A stretch of 64,000 bases of DNA. Source: Mesostigma viride. Taxonomy: Eukaryota > Streptophyta > Mesostigmatophyceae > Mesostigmatales > Mesostigmataceae. The stretch's first letter is position 1; each line of letters opens with the position of its first letter. The stretch is taken from assembly GCA_009746045.1 (NCBI GenBank), contig RPFO01000213.1, positions 8,296,052-8,360,051 of the forward strand, written 5' to 3'. Positions 33,489 through 45,541 of the stretch are shown here, in pieces. The position numbers and the translations under genes were made by a program. Under the pieces are notes generated by a model. That model searched no databases. It was given only the letters and a program-made list of their open reading frames with translations, and was not told the origin of the DNA.

Positions 33489-36400
33489 CACTCTGGGCTC
33501 CAACTTGGGTAAAAAGTGGGGAATTGTGGGTAAATCTAGGGTAAATGCTGGGTAGAAAATTTTTACCCAAAGGTAAAAACAGGGTAAAGGGAATTTGTGG
33601 GTAAAAACAGATGAAAAAATTACCCCGTTTTTACCCAGTTTGAACTCGGTATGCCATAGTGTTGGGCAAAAAGGGGGTAAAGTTTTACCACCTGGTAAAA
33701 AACAGGTAATTTCCGTTTTACCCACCAGGTAATTTCGGGGTAAAACTTTACCCACCAGGTAAACTAGGGGAAAAGAACAATTTACCCATATTTACCCTCT
33801 TTTTCCCCGAGTGGGCCGGGTGCAGGTGCAGCCCACCCTGGCCCTCCCATCAAATGACATCGAGGCTTGACCTGAAACTTGTTGCACGTTGCTACTAGGA
33901 TAAAGGGACGGAAAGAATTTCAGCACCGACGGGGGACGGGCGAGTTCAGCAACGGACGGAAGGAATTTCAGCGGCGACGGGCGACGGGCTAACGGAACCC
34001 CATAAACGGTCGGCCCACCAATTTGCTGCGTTCTGCGTCGCGGCCCAATCACGAAATTTCAAATTTTGATGGCCGCGGGATGACGTTATGGCTGTCGCAG
34101 CGACCTGTTTAGTTGGTCGTCCCTGATGTGCAGCTACGTTTTCAGTGTTGGAGGGTTGGAAACGGGGTTTGAAAGGACAAACGCTCAGTTATTTAGTGAC
34201 GGGTCTTTGGAACTGCTGGACTGTTGGTGCCGTAAGCTCTTGGAGAGGGTTGCTAGGAAGACGAACTGTCAGGGTAGGATGTGGCACCGGTCTGACGCCT
34301 GGTAAAGCTGCGTTTTTTGTTTGCTGGGCTTTTGAACGGTGATGAATGCATATTTTTGCTTCCAGGCGGTCCATTTCCATTGTGTTCACGCGAGGAGGGG
34401 AGAGGGGATAGGGAGGGGCCGTTTGCTTCCCGGGCGGTTCCATGGATCATGTCCCGCCATATGCACATATGCCACCGTCTTTTGCGCTCGGTTTCCTTTT
34501 ATTTCGGTTTCGCCGCTTTGGAACGTCGTTTCATGCATTAATATGCTTCGAGGCCGTCTCTTTGCGTTGTGTTTCCGTCAGCAGCGGGAAAGGAGGCCCG
34601 GTTTGCTCGGCCATCACATTCGTTGCGTCTCTTCCCGGATGGGAGGTATGCCTCCCGCTCTTGGTTGCTGTATTTCGATGGGGAATGCTTTCGAATGCCT
34701 TTCCATTCTTTTCCCTGCACCCACGCAGTATTTTTCCGTTGTGTTTCGGTGAGCCACGGGAATGGAGTCAGCGTAGGCTTAGCGAGCCTCTCCGGTGCGT
34801 CATTCCCTGTCGTGCAGGTGTGTCTTTGTTATTCTAACCGCCAGATCTGTCGTATTTCGACTTGGAGTGTCATGAAATGTCCATCAACTGATTTGTTGGC
34901 AGATTTTGGCTGGGGCAGGTACCGCTTCGGCATGTGCTCCACCATTGGGACATGGCTGCAACTACCCCAGTCACCTGCCACCCATCTGACTTGGGCCAAC
35001 TCATCCCCTTTCTTGTGTTTGTTGCTTCTGCATGGGCTGTTTTGAAAGCAGGTATGCTGCCTGCGGGGGATGGCCCAGACGCGGCGTGGTATCATGAGCA
35101 TCAAGCGCGGCTAGGCAAACGGCCGGGGATATAAGCTCTGGATGTTGATTTTGATTTGGTTTTGTAACTTTTGATGATCAGTTTATAAAGGACCGTAAGG
35201 CGGCTTTTAATTTTTCCATTCTTCTCCATTTTCCCTTCTAGTTTATGGAGCTCTGCACATGCTTCCCTCCTTTATCGAGGATCGCATTAACGAGGAGAGC
35301 ATGGTAGACGGTGTGCCTTACATTGGTTGCTCAAGTAACAATGTGTGTGCCCACGTCCATGTGTGCATGCTCTCTCCCATTCCCTAGGTTCATGGGACAC
35401 TAGTTTCCCTCGTGCTTTGTAATATATGGCTAGCTTGTTACCTTGGAATGTGAGTTATGTGCGCTGAAATTAAAGCCCATTAGGCGGTGCATGGTATGCG
35501 GTGTGCCTTATTGGTTGCTCAACTATGTGTGTGCCCTGCACGTCCATGTGTGCATGCTCTCTCCCATTCCCTAGGTCCATGGGATGCTAGTTTCCCTCGT
35601 GCTTTATAATATATGGCTACCTTGTCACCTTGGAATAAGTTATGTACGATGAAAACCAATTAGGCGGTGCATGGTGTGCGGTGTGCCTTGTATTGGTTGC
35701 TCAACCATTTGTGTGCTCACGTCCATGTGTGCATACTCTCTCCCATTCCATAGGTCCATGGGACGCTAGTTTCCCTCGTGCTTTATATAATATGGCTACC
35801 TTGTCACCTTGGAATAAGTTATTTACACCGAAAACAAAGTAGGGGGGTGCATGATAGATATTGGTCGGTGGTTCCAATCATCTTTAGCAATTTGACTTTT
35901 TGTAATGTATGAATGCTTAGATGGAGACGTGCCCATATGAATGACTTGGATGTATGGATGTTAATTAACTTTGTTTCGATATCGGATGTTTTTTGTGCAT
36001 GCGGCATGAACCTTTGTGTGCTTGCAGAATTAACATTGATCTCCAAGGTTTGCATTGGGCCACATGCTCATCAAGGGCAGCGACTAGTGGCGTTTGACGC
36101 CTTTCTAGAGATTGATGCATACGTCCAGACCAAGTGCTTGAAGACGGCAAATCGACTTTCGGGGCATTTGTTGCCTAATACAGTAGTTCATACTAGAGTT
36201 CGCGCTTTATGGCATACATAGTCAAAACGTTGAAGGGTTGTGCGTCCATGCTTGGCCATATATGTGAAACAACCAACATGGTTGTCACTCATGAATGTGT
36301 TTCTTGTTTAATGTTAAAATGGATATTATAATTGCAAATCAATTTCAAAAATGAATATTCATGTGAGCAAATTTGGTAAAACTAGAGTAAAGCTAGGCTA

Positions 36401-36765
36401 AAGCGTCCTTACCCCATATTTACCCCACATTTACCCCACATTTACCCCAACATTACCCCATCTGGAAACCTCGAATACACTAGGGAAAGTATGGGTAAAA
36501 ATAGGGGAATTAGGGGGTAATAATTTTTACCCGATTATTCACGGCATTTTACCCCTTTTTTTTGGGTAAAAAGGGGGTAAAAATGGGGAAAACGTGGCAA
36601 AAAGCGGGTAAAAAAAGATTCCCCTTTTTTTACCCAGGGTAAAAAGAGGGGAAAAACCAGGGTAATATTTTACCTTCAAGGGTAATATTTCCCCATGTTT
36701 ACCCTCTTTTTCCCCTTGTTTACCCTCTTTTTCCCCACTTTTTACCCAAGTTGGAGCCCAGAGTG
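33489..36765. mobile_element. CACTA-like DNA transposon nested in TTAA element (3,277 bp)
   Basis: The terminal inverted repeats start CACTCTGGGCTCCAACTTGG and are flanked by a 3-bp duplication TTA (33,486 and 36,766). CACT-initial ends with 3-bp duplications fit the CACTA/EnSpm class, although the fifth base is C. Both subterminal regions (about 300 bp each) are dense in GGGTAAAA/TTTTACCC motifs, probable transposase-binding arrays. The empty site is seen at 28,185 in the other TTAA element. Internal ORFs up to 158 codons are unrecognised and no transposase is evident. Confidence 0.87.
35300..35852. repeat. Triplicated 180-190-bp repeat inside the CACTA-like element
   Basis: Three tandem copies are anchored at GTGTGCCTT (35,311, 35,501, 35,681), each with CTCTCTCCCATTCC and CTAGTTTCCCTCGTGCTT. 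There is no coding signal. Confidence 0.85.
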
Positions 36766-37000
36766 TTACCACCTGTACTTTGACCGTACATTTAGCCGCT
36801 CATACCAAATCCAAAAAAATCCCAAAAATATGTCCAAGAAAGATCTTTTCACGTAGTATTTGAATAAATTTTGAGAGAATTTTTTTGTCAAACAATCTGA
36901 CCGGGGCGAATTTTGTACAGAACCTCAAAACTCGGTCCTCAGGAGAGGACTGAGAAAAACTCAGTCCTCTCCAGAGGTAGTGGGACAGACGACGAGTTAA

Positions 37001-38260
37001 CAACAAGGCTGGTAGGACGACACGCCTGAGCAGCATATGTCATGCCTATCTCAGGCTAATAATGTGTGATTTTGTGCCAACAACCAAGTTGTTCCACCCA
37101 ACAACACATTAAAAACCCTCTTCCAAAATGCCCAACAAGCCGGACATGTGGAGGACCACACACGCAGTATATAAAGAGAAAATAAGCTGACTTTTTATCC
37201 AGCCAACCTGTGGCTAGCTGCTCTGGTTAGCATGACAAAGGCTATCATTTACTCAGTGGGAAAGGTGAAGAGACCATTGGAACAACCTACCTGACGCATG
37301 TGCCACCAAAGCATTGTGTCCCGCAAAATGCACACTGCCTCCTTTCTAACAAGCACGAGCCACTTTCTTTAGGAGACAGGTGCCAGCTCGTCAGTGTCTG
37401 GGGAAAATGATGCCGCTGCTTAGGAAGACCGCGTGAATTTCCTCGAACACAACTGTCTATAAAGCAAAAGAAATTTCAGAGAAGCATGGAAATAAAAGCA
37501 TTACACCTTCCCGACAGGTTGTGGGCCACGCGCTGCAGCAAGCCAGCCACGTCACAGACGAACTTGCTAAAAAACATCCAGGAATCCAGCGATGCAGCGC
37601 CAGGACCCGCAACTTCATGGCTGCATCTGGCCGGAAAGAAGGCAAAAAGCTTACGCTCCACGAGCTAAGAAAGCAGGAAAGCGCTATCTTAGGACGTTTA
37701 ATACAAGAACGTACCATAACGGGCATTTATTCGTGCCCAGGCGCACAAGAAAGGCCACCCTTTCATTGAGAGGTCGGGCGCGCATCGCGCAGGCCTAATA
37801 ATGTTATCTTACCGCAAAATCTATTAATTTATTAATTAATTAATACCGCAAAATGACGGGAAAGGTAAAGATAGCAGCGGGGATTTTTACGGCTTTAGAA
37901 ACATCATTAAACTAGCTTCCATTAGGACCATCAAAACTGGCAACGATCGACAATCACACCTGCAGGCATCAATTATACTTTATTCATCCCGACAGAAATT
38001 CAGGCCGGACCCCCCCTGCCGATGGTAAAGCAAAAGAACCCGCGACATTATAGATCGCAACTATCCCACCATAAATTAGAATCAGTAACTAATTTTCTCC
38101 AAGAATCGAGCATTTTTTCTGCTTTCCGCGAGCCAGATTTGTCACGTTTCGTCTAAAAGCAGTCGCCATGGCCACTTCCGCAAGGGGTGCGCGCACCGTG
38201 CACCCACTTTTCACGGTACGGAGGGTACCGCGGAATTTTTTTGGCGCGGAAAATATTCGC
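37001..38260. other. Region with one possible exon fragment
   Basis: After CTTCCCGACAG (37,518) a plus-strand frame runs to 37,769 with a charged, non-repetitive translation (ELAKKHPGIQRC, KLTLHELRKQESAILGRLIQ). It could be one exon of an unidentified gene or a relic. Nothing else is visible. Confidence 0.3.
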
Positions 38261-38264
38261 CGCG

Positions 38265-38520
38265 CCGAGTCCCCTTAATTAATTAATTAATTAATTAATT
38301 AATTAATTTAATTAATTAATGGCTTCTCAGCAGAGAGTGACTCCCTGCATTAATTAATTGATTAATTAGACTCGTGCTCCCGTTGGGGAGTCACGGAGCA
38401 TTCACCTCGATGGATGGATGGGTGGGTGGGTGCAAACAATCCTACCGGTCTAAGCTATTTACATCAGCTACCTACGGCATCTATCTAACAGCATTACTAC
38501 CTGCATGGGCACTGCATAGT
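38265..38520 (-). mobile_element. LINE 3' end remnant with (AATT)n tail
   Basis: This is the reverse complement of the 3' UTR at 29,100-29,258 (ACCGGTAGGA, CATCCATC, the CTCCCGTTGGGGAGTCACGG hairpin), followed by an (AATT)n tract at 38,276-38,320. The coding part is missing. Confidence 0.8.
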
Positions 38521-38523
38521 TAA

Positions 38524-38815
38524 ATAAAGCTAGGCATCATCTGGATCACCTTTAAGACCCCGGCGGACAAGATTTCTTTTCTCAGACGCCGCAAGCGGCT
38601 CGAGAAGACTCTCTTCACCCTTGACGACGACTTGACCCTGGCATAGCAACAACGGCGACGGGAGCTATGGCCGACCTGTACCTCCAGCTCCGGCAGACCA
38701 AGGCGGGCCAGCCGGTGTACTGGAAGGGGGCGGCCATCTACGTCGGCCACAAGCCCTGGCAAGCGACCCCCTCGACCACCGCGGCCCCAGCAACTCCAGC
38801 CCCCGCCTAGGGGAA
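38524..38815 (+). pseudogene. LINE ORF fragment, degenerate
   Basis: The plus-strand translation contains ADKISFLRRRKRLEKTLFTL followed by DDDLTLA and an in-frame stop, then frame-shifted remains. It is paralogous to the intact-looking fragment at 39,047-39,340. The pattern resembles short segments of ORF1-type proteins in algal LINEs. A further fragment (FRDPKTPA...) cannot be assigned. Confidence 0.6.
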
Positions 38816-39046
38816 TACAGCAGTAGTGTAGAATAGTTAGACACGGTGGCCTTGTACATGCCCGCCTACTACAGGCACTATACCAGCTGAGGCCTAGCCT
38901 TTTTAGTCACTCACTACATAGACCGTGGGGGTGCGGGTGCCCTGGTGCACCTAGAGCAAGGGTAGCTTACATTCCCACCCTTGCATGAAGTAGCCTACTA
39001 GGATGTATTAAAAGCCATATGCCCCTTCTCAGGGATATGTGCTACA

Positions 39047-39750
39047 TTGATCAGAATGTGCTACATTGACTCCCAACGGAGTGATTACATTGACACCCCA
39101 CCAGTCCTGCTCACCTTCCTCTCCCCTGAGGATAAGCAGCGGTTCCTCTCTCGTCGCAAGCGGTTGCACGACCTCACCTGGACGCTGGATGACGACCTAA
39201 CCCCCGCTCAGCAACAGCAGCGACGCGACCTGTGGCCGGAATACCTCCGCCATAAGCAGGACCCCCAGAAGCCCAAGGTGTACTGGAGGGGCGGGGACCT
39301 GATGATCAACCACAAGATGTGGACGCCCCCAGCGGGCTAGAATAGCAATAGCCCTAGCTTGTAACCATTGGAGTCACTGTCGCTAAGGCAGCCATGCCTA
39401 GAATGTTTGCCTAGCTGTGCCAACAAACCTAGTCACGTGCCGCCAACGCACGGTACACAACCAGCCATAGCCTTAGCCTAGTTCTAGTACAGCCATGCTA
39501 CGCCCTGGCTATGTTCAGATTACTTGCCCACGCTCCTTGCTATGACATGCTCACATGGGTCTTATTGCACCCACAGTTTGCCGGATCGTTAGCCTGTCCT
39601 TTTAGCTAGCCGCGCCCGATTGCAGCTGTGGCATGCCTTTGGCATGAAGGAGACTGGGGGTCTCTGCCCTTTCTCCTGTAGTGCACACACAGGGATTAAA
39701 AGCACTTCGGTGCTCCGTGACTCCCCAACGGGAGCACGAGTTTAATTAAT
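39047..39750 (+). mobile_element. LINE fragment: ORF end, 3' UTR, hairpin and AATT tail
   Basis: A 97-codon frame (39,047-39,340) has SPEDKQRFLSRRKRL, LDDDLTPAQQQQRRDLWPEY and VYWRGGDLMI, then about 400 bp of UTR. It ends at GCACTTCGGTGCTCCGTGAC with the GACTCCCCAACGGGAGC hairpin and an AATT tail at 39,742. A reverse-complement copy of its 3' half lies at 62,890-63,380. Confidence 0.7.
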
Positions 39751-40800
39751 TAACGGAGTGATGTTCCTAATTAATTAATTCTCAACAGAGAGCATCTCTC
39801 TGTGCACATAGGCATAGCATGGCTAAATCATCATGATTCTTACGGCGACATCCATGGGGGTCCCATTATAGGCAGGGCGTGGCTAAATTACAGCAGCAGT
39901 AGTGTAGAATAGTTAGACAGTGGCCTTGTACATGCCCGCCTACTACAGGCACTACACCAGCTGAGGCCTAGCCTTTTTAGTCATGTACATGTGTGCCTAT
40001 GATGAGCCACCCTCCAGAAGTGATTGAATTGAATTGAATTGTAACATAACTCCGTTGGGAGTATATGTAGCACATAGCCCTTGAGAGGGGGGCATATGGC
40101 CTATCATACATCCTAAGCTACTTCCTGCAAGGGTGGGGATGTAAAGGACCCTTGCTCTAGGTGCACCAGGGCACTTGCATCCCCGGCCATGATCTTCAAG
40201 CTATGCCCAGCGAAGGGGGAGCCTGTCATGGGGGGGAAGATCAGCATAGCTATACAAAAAAAAGCTAGGGCATGGCGGCTCAGCAGGGAGTTACTCCCTG
40301 TGCACATGGGCACGGCATAACTAAATAAAGCTAGGCATCATCTGGAGGGTGGCTCATCATAGGCACACATGTACATGACTAAAAAGGCTAGGCCTCAGCT
40401 GGTATAGTGCCTGTAGTAGGCGGGCATGTACAAGGCCACTGTCTAACTATTCTACACTACTGCTGTATTCCCCTAGGCGGGGGCTGGAGTTGCTGGGGCC
40501 GCGGTGGTCGAGGGGGTCGCTTGCCAGGGCTTGTGGCCGACGTAGATGGCCGCCCCCTTCCAGTATTCCGCCGCGTCAGTGACGCGGCGGCTATGCCCAG
40601 CTAAGGGGGAGCATGCCATGCATGTGGGGGGAAGATCATCATGGCTATACAAGGGCGAGGGCATGGCTTCTCAACAGAGAGCATCTCTCTGCATAGGCAT
40701 TAATTAATTAATTAGGAACATCACTCTGTTGGGAGTCAATGTAGCACATATCCCTGAGAAGGGGCATAGGGCGTCCCCAACATCTACTGCTCCAACCTAG
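39751..40800. mobile_element. Patchwork of LINE remnants in both orientations
   Basis: Segments already present at 38.5-39.0 kb recur here inverted and in part rearranged: GCCACTGTCTAACTATTCTA at 40,434, CGGCCACAAGCCCTGG as its complement near 40,530, and GGGAGTTACTCCCTGTGCAC near 40,290. AATT tracts mark several old 3' ends. No intact ORF remains. Confidence 0.6.
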
Positions 40801-41330
40801 GGCCATTGCTGGTACTTTTGACGTCATGAAAGCAGCGTTTTGGACTAGTGGAAGATGATGTTACAGCATAAAAAGTCCATTTTATCATGAATGAACATGG
40901 CCAACAACCCCAAGTGCCCCTAAATTTCTCAATATTTGTAGAGAAATGCTACTTCTCATAATTAAAACCTGCACAAATGCACAATTTGGGGCATGCATGT
41001 GAAAGTTTGAAGTACAAATTCACAATGAGGTTTTACATTTTTCAATTAATAATGGTATCTCATTCTTCAATCAATCAATTTGCAATCGTCCAAACAATTT
41101 ATTCATTTCATACATGTCCGAATATGTTGAAAGAACACATGCAAGTGCTCAATCAGCGTGGACCCCCTTGGACGCGCCGCACCATATATACATTGGACAC
41201 GTCAACCCAACTAAGTACTAAACTGCCCAAAGTCACGGTAACTGATCCAACTACTATGTACATCTGCATTTCTCCACGTTGCGGTGGGCAATTACGTGCA
41301 AAACGCGATTTCGTGCAAAGTCCTCGCCCA

Positions 41331-42025
41331 TCATCGCTTGCCAGGTCGATATGAAGGAATGTTGTCCCAGCTGGCGCCTTCCTTCAGGAGAGTAACATGT
41401 TCTCTAGCGAACTTCAGAGGGAAACGAAACTTTTGCTCGCACTCATTACTCCAACCGAGGTCGTGCCCTTCATCAAACCATCTGAACACCACCTTCTCCC
41501 TCTCTTTGCCCAGGAGGGTGCCAAAGAGCGGAAAATCTTCCTTCTTGGGGTACTTGTGCTCCCAGTTTATGCACACCTCGTCTACCCATTTCGAACTCCA
41601 ACCTCCGCGACTCAGTTTCGCGCCATCCATAAAGCGCATCCGGACGTCCGGCCGAACGTCCCTGATTCGGTTTTCGGCCGTCGCATCTCTGCCCTGACCA
41701 CCACCCTTCTGCGGCTGTGCAGGTTCGTCGGCACCCTCCGTCTCCTGCCCCGCCCCTCGCCTGCCCCCTCCCCGACGTTTTGCCTTCTGCCCCTGCGCAG
41801 CCGCCGCCTCTGCCATCAACTCTTCGTACGTTTTTTCTGGCTGACCGCACGGTAAGGCTGGTGCGTGGGTTGGTGCGTTGGGTGGGAGGGAGGCCCCTCC
41901 CGCCCCCGGTTGTGCAACTGGTGCGCCGACCGCGGCCTGGCCAACAACACGGCAGGCCTCTCCGGACACAGTCCCAGACGCGGATCCACGGGGAAACCGA
42001 ACTGGAGTTTCTTCTTCGCCTTTCC
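41331..42025 (-). CDS. Unknown protein, exon or single-exon gene, minus strand
   Basis: The reading frame is open to 42,053, but a good acceptor (TTACGTGCAG) puts the likely exon start at 42,025. The N-terminal half is Ala/Gly/Pro-rich with a basic KAKRRGGGRRG patch. The C-terminal 100 residues look globular and aromatic-rich (WSSKWVDEVCINWEHKYPKK, VVFRWFDEGHDLGWSNECEQ, WDNIPSYRPG). I do not recognise the family. It lies head-to-head with the plus-strand exon at 42,464, with about 440 bp between. It could be a host gene or an accessory ORF of a large transposon. Confidence 0.5.
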
Positions 42026-42463
42026 CTGCACGTAAGCAGATGCCAATTAACACATTACAATTCGTTTAACTGGCCTCCCCCGTCGGCTGGTCCGAAAAAT
42101 GCCCGGCGACCTTGGTCGTGCGGACCCTAAGTGTAGCGGTACGGCCAAGTCGCTGTGGTTAGTCAGTCAGTCAGTTCTGACCCACGCAAAACTGGAGGTT
42201 TTCGGTTTCGTGTCGGCATTCGCGTGGGACGGAACGACGGTTACTCCTCTTGATTCTGCTCGGGCCGAGAACAAAAGTTTCAATGAATAGCCAAGGAATA
42301 GCACCAAAGAAAGTTCCCACCGTCCACAAAGGAAACGTTACGGGGCGCCACAATTGTGGTTGCAGCCGTTGAGGTCAAATTTACGTGCGCACCGTGCCCA
42401 AAACAACGTTGCAAGCTAGCGGTAAATACTCTCTTACTCTATTATTTCCATCTGTTTTCAGCC

Positions 42464-43018
42464 ATGTCGGGTCGTAATCACCCGGATACGACTTTTAGAA
42501 GCCACATCCCACCCCCGCCCAAAGACCAGCGGCAGTTGCCCGTTAATCGCAAGGTAAAAGACTCCAGCAGCCTTTTGCCGACTGAGAAAATGTGGTTTCC
42601 GGGGAGCCGGGCAGCGAAGCTTGAACGGAGTAACCCGGGCTCGGTAATGTTTAATCACACGACATCTATCGTCCCTGGGTGCGTCGTTCAGCTTCGCAAC
42701 GAGCTTGCCCCTAGTCAGCCTTTTTTCCTAGAAGTTGCGAAGATAGTGCCCGCGGACGCGATTCTAGATCCGTCGTCTGGAGCAGCGGCCAATATCGACC
42801 CCACAGACAGGTGGGTGCTCGTCGGCTATTGGGTATACCGTGACAAGGAGCTTCCTCACGAGGTAGCTACCTTGTTGCGGTGGCCGGAGACCACCATAAC
42901 CCTGGTGGCTAGCGACCACAAGGCAGCGGTCCCCATCACGTCGGTGACGGACGTGGTGTCCGTGCTCCCGTTCTGGGAAGTCGGCCGGGACGAGCTCTTC
43001 GCCGACTACGCGATTGAG
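42464..43018 (+). CDS. Unknown protein, first coding exon, plus strand
   Basis: The exon has 185 codons from ATG at 42,464 (just after a TCTGTTTTCAG acceptor, so a 5' UTR intron is possible) to a consensus donor GCGATTGAG|GTATGTG. Reading on past the donor gives only 9 more codons to a stop. The translation (MSGRNHPDTTFRSH, IVPGCVVQLRN, DRWVLVGYWVYRDKELPHEV) looks like a folded protein but matches no family I know. The downstream DNA is LINE debris, so later exons are either far away or lost. Confidence 0.55.
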
Positions 43019-43084
43019 GTATGTGAAACTTGCGTGATGCCTTGAGTATGTGCGGCGTTTCAGTCCCATGCTCTGATTTGTACA

Positions 43085-43660
43085 ATATTGGATGTTTTTT
43101 CGGATTGGTGGCGAGTTATGGCCGACCTACCTTCAGCTCCGGCAGAGCGCAGGGGGGAAGCTGGTATGCTGGAGGGGGGCGGTCATCCACGTTGTTTGCA
43201 AGCTCTGGCAAGCCCCTCCTGCCACCTCAGTCTAGGGAATATATAACAGTAGTGTAGATTACTCAGGCTTAGCCTAGCATGTGGCTCTCGCGCATGTGCG
43301 CCCATAATGGCCCCCATGGATGATGCCTTCAGAATTTAGCCAAGCCATGCCTATAATGGGACCTCCCATGGATGTTGCATTGAGAATTTAGCCATGCTAT
43401 GCCTATGCAGAGAGACGCTCTCTGTTGAGAAGCCATGCCCTAGCTCTTGTATAGCCATGATGATCTTCCCCCCCATGCCCGGCACCCCTTAGTTGGGTTG
43501 AGCTCCGAGACAACATGGTGGTGCAGGTGCCCTTGGTGCACCTAGAGCAAGTGTCGCTTACATTCCCACCCTTGCAGGAAGTAGCCCAGAATGTATTAAA
43601 AGCCATATGCACCTTCTCAGGGATATGTGCTGCATGTACTCCAACGGAGTTATGTTCCTA
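43085..43660. mobile_element. LINE remnants
   Basis: The segment has GGCGAGTTATGGCCGACCTA...GGCAGAGCG and GGGAATATATAACAGTAGTG, matching 38.66-38.87 kb. Another part matches the sequences near 39.98 and 40.1 kb, and an AATT tail lies at about 43,655. Confidence 0.6.
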
Positions 43661-43936
43661 ATTAATTAATTGATTACGGATAATGATGGCTAAGTTTTGC
43701 GATATTAATGGCATCCCGTCATTATTGATCTTGGAATGATGGCTACTCCGCCGCTTCAAATGCTAGCCCTTCCTTGCATCTTGCACTTGCGTTATTGTCT
43801 TTACCGCATTTTTCAAACCCGGTTGCCGTGCCATGGTTTCAGCATTACTAATTATTTCTATGGTGTCAGGTAAGCTCCACAATGTCATGGCATTCTCCTT
43901 GAGCGTGCCACGTGCCTACACCCTTGCGTGCGTGAT

Positions 43937-45541
43937 ATGGATGGATGGATGGAGGGATGGAGGGAGGGAGGGAGGGAGGGAGGGAGGGAGGGAGGGAGGG
44001 AGGGAGGGAGGGAGGAGGGAGGGAGGGAGGAGGGAGGGAGGGAGGGAGGGAGGGAGGAGGGAGGGAGGGAGGGAGGGAGGGAGGGAGGGAGGGAGGGAGG
44101 GATGGAAGGAGGGATGGAGGGAGGGATGGATGGAGGGATGGATGGAGGGATGGAGGGATGGATGGAGGGAGGGATGGAGGGAGGGATAGAGGGATGGAGG
44201 GATGGAGGGATGGTTGGATGGAGGGATGGAGGGATGGAGGGATGGAGGGATGGATGGAGGGATGGAGGGATGGATGGAGGGATGGAGGGAGGGATGGAGG
44301 GAGGATGGAGGGATGGATGGAGGGATGGATGGAGGATGGAGGGATGGATGGAGGGATGGAGGGATGGAGGGACGGAGGGATGGTTGGATGGAGGGTTGGA
44401 GGGATGGAGGGATGGAGGGATGGAGGGATGGATGGAGGGATGGAGGGATGGAGGGATGGAGGGATGGAGGGATGGAGGGATGGAGGGATGGAGGATGGAG
44501 GGATGGAGGGATGGAGGGATGGAGGGATGGAGATGGAGGGATGGAGGGATGGAGGATGGAGGGATGGATGGAGGGATGGATAGAGGGATGGATAGAGGGA
44601 TGGATAGAGGGATGGATGGAGGGATGGAGGGATGGAGGGATGGAGGGATGGAGGGATGGAGGGAGGGAGGGATGGAGGGAGGGAGGGAGGGAGGAGGGAG
44701 GGAGGGAGGGAGGGAGGGAGGAGGGAGGGAGGGAGGGAGGGAGGGATGGAGGGAGGAGGGAGGGAGGGAGGGAGGGATGGAGGGATGGAGGGACGGAGGG
44801 ATGGTTGGATGGAGGGTTGGAGGGATGGAGGGATGGAGGGATGGAGGGATGGAGGGATGGAGGATGGATGGCGGGATGGATGGAGGGATGGAGGGATGGA
44901 GGGAGTGAGGAGGGAGGGAGTGAGGGATGGACGGATGGAGGGAGGGAGGGAGGGAGGGAGGGAGGGAGGGAGGGAGGGAGGGAGGAGGGAGGGAGGGAGG
45001 GAGGAGGGAGGAGGGAGGGATGGATGGAGGGAGGAGGGAGGGAGGGAGGAGGGAGGAGGGAGGGAGGGAGGAAGGGAGGGAGGGAGGGAGGAGGGAGGAG
45101 GGGAGGGAGGGAGGGAGGGAGGGAGGGAGGGAGGGAGGGAGGGAGAGGGAGGGAGGGAGGGAGGGAGAGATGGAGGGATGGACGGAGGGATGGAGGGATG
45201 GAGGATGGAGGGATGGAGGGATGGAGGGATGGAGGGAGGAGGGAGGGAGGGAGGGAGGAGGGAGGGAGGGAGGGAGGGAGGGAGGGAGGGAGGAGGAGGA
45301 GGGAGGGAGGGAGGGAGGGAGGGAGGAGGAGGAGGGAGGGAGGGAGGGAGGAGGAGAAGGAAGGAGGGAGGGAGGAGGGAGGGAGGGAGGGAGGGAGGGA
45401 GGAGGGAGGGAGGGAGGAGGGAGGAGGAGGAGGGAGGGAGGGATGGAGGGAGGGAGGGAGGGAGGGAGGGAGGGATGGAGGGATGGAGGGACGGAGGGAT
45501 GGTTGGATGGAGGGTTGGAGGGATGGAGGGATGGAGGGATG
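43937..45541. repeat. 1.6-kb purine-rich GGGA / GGATGGAG array
   Basis: Blocks of (GGGA)n alternate with blocks of (GGGATGGA)n and GGAGGAGGG interruptions. The block containing GGACGGAGGGATGGTTGGAT recurs near 44,368, 44,788 and 45,489, showing segmental duplication. Long Pro/Ser or Gly/Glu/Arg ORFs in five frames are artefacts. Confidence 0.97.

Larger units (their letters stand above)
31997..36996. mobile_element. TTAA-flanked transposon copy 2 (1,720 bp plus nested CACTA-like element)
   Basis: The ends and internal sequence match the element at 25,709; TTAA flanks it at 31,993 and 36,997. It lacks the hAT insertion but carries a 3,277-bp element at 33,489. Subtracting that and its 3-bp duplication gives 1,720 bp. 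Differences between the copies are scattered single bases, so they are close relatives inserted at two sites. Confidence 0.9.
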
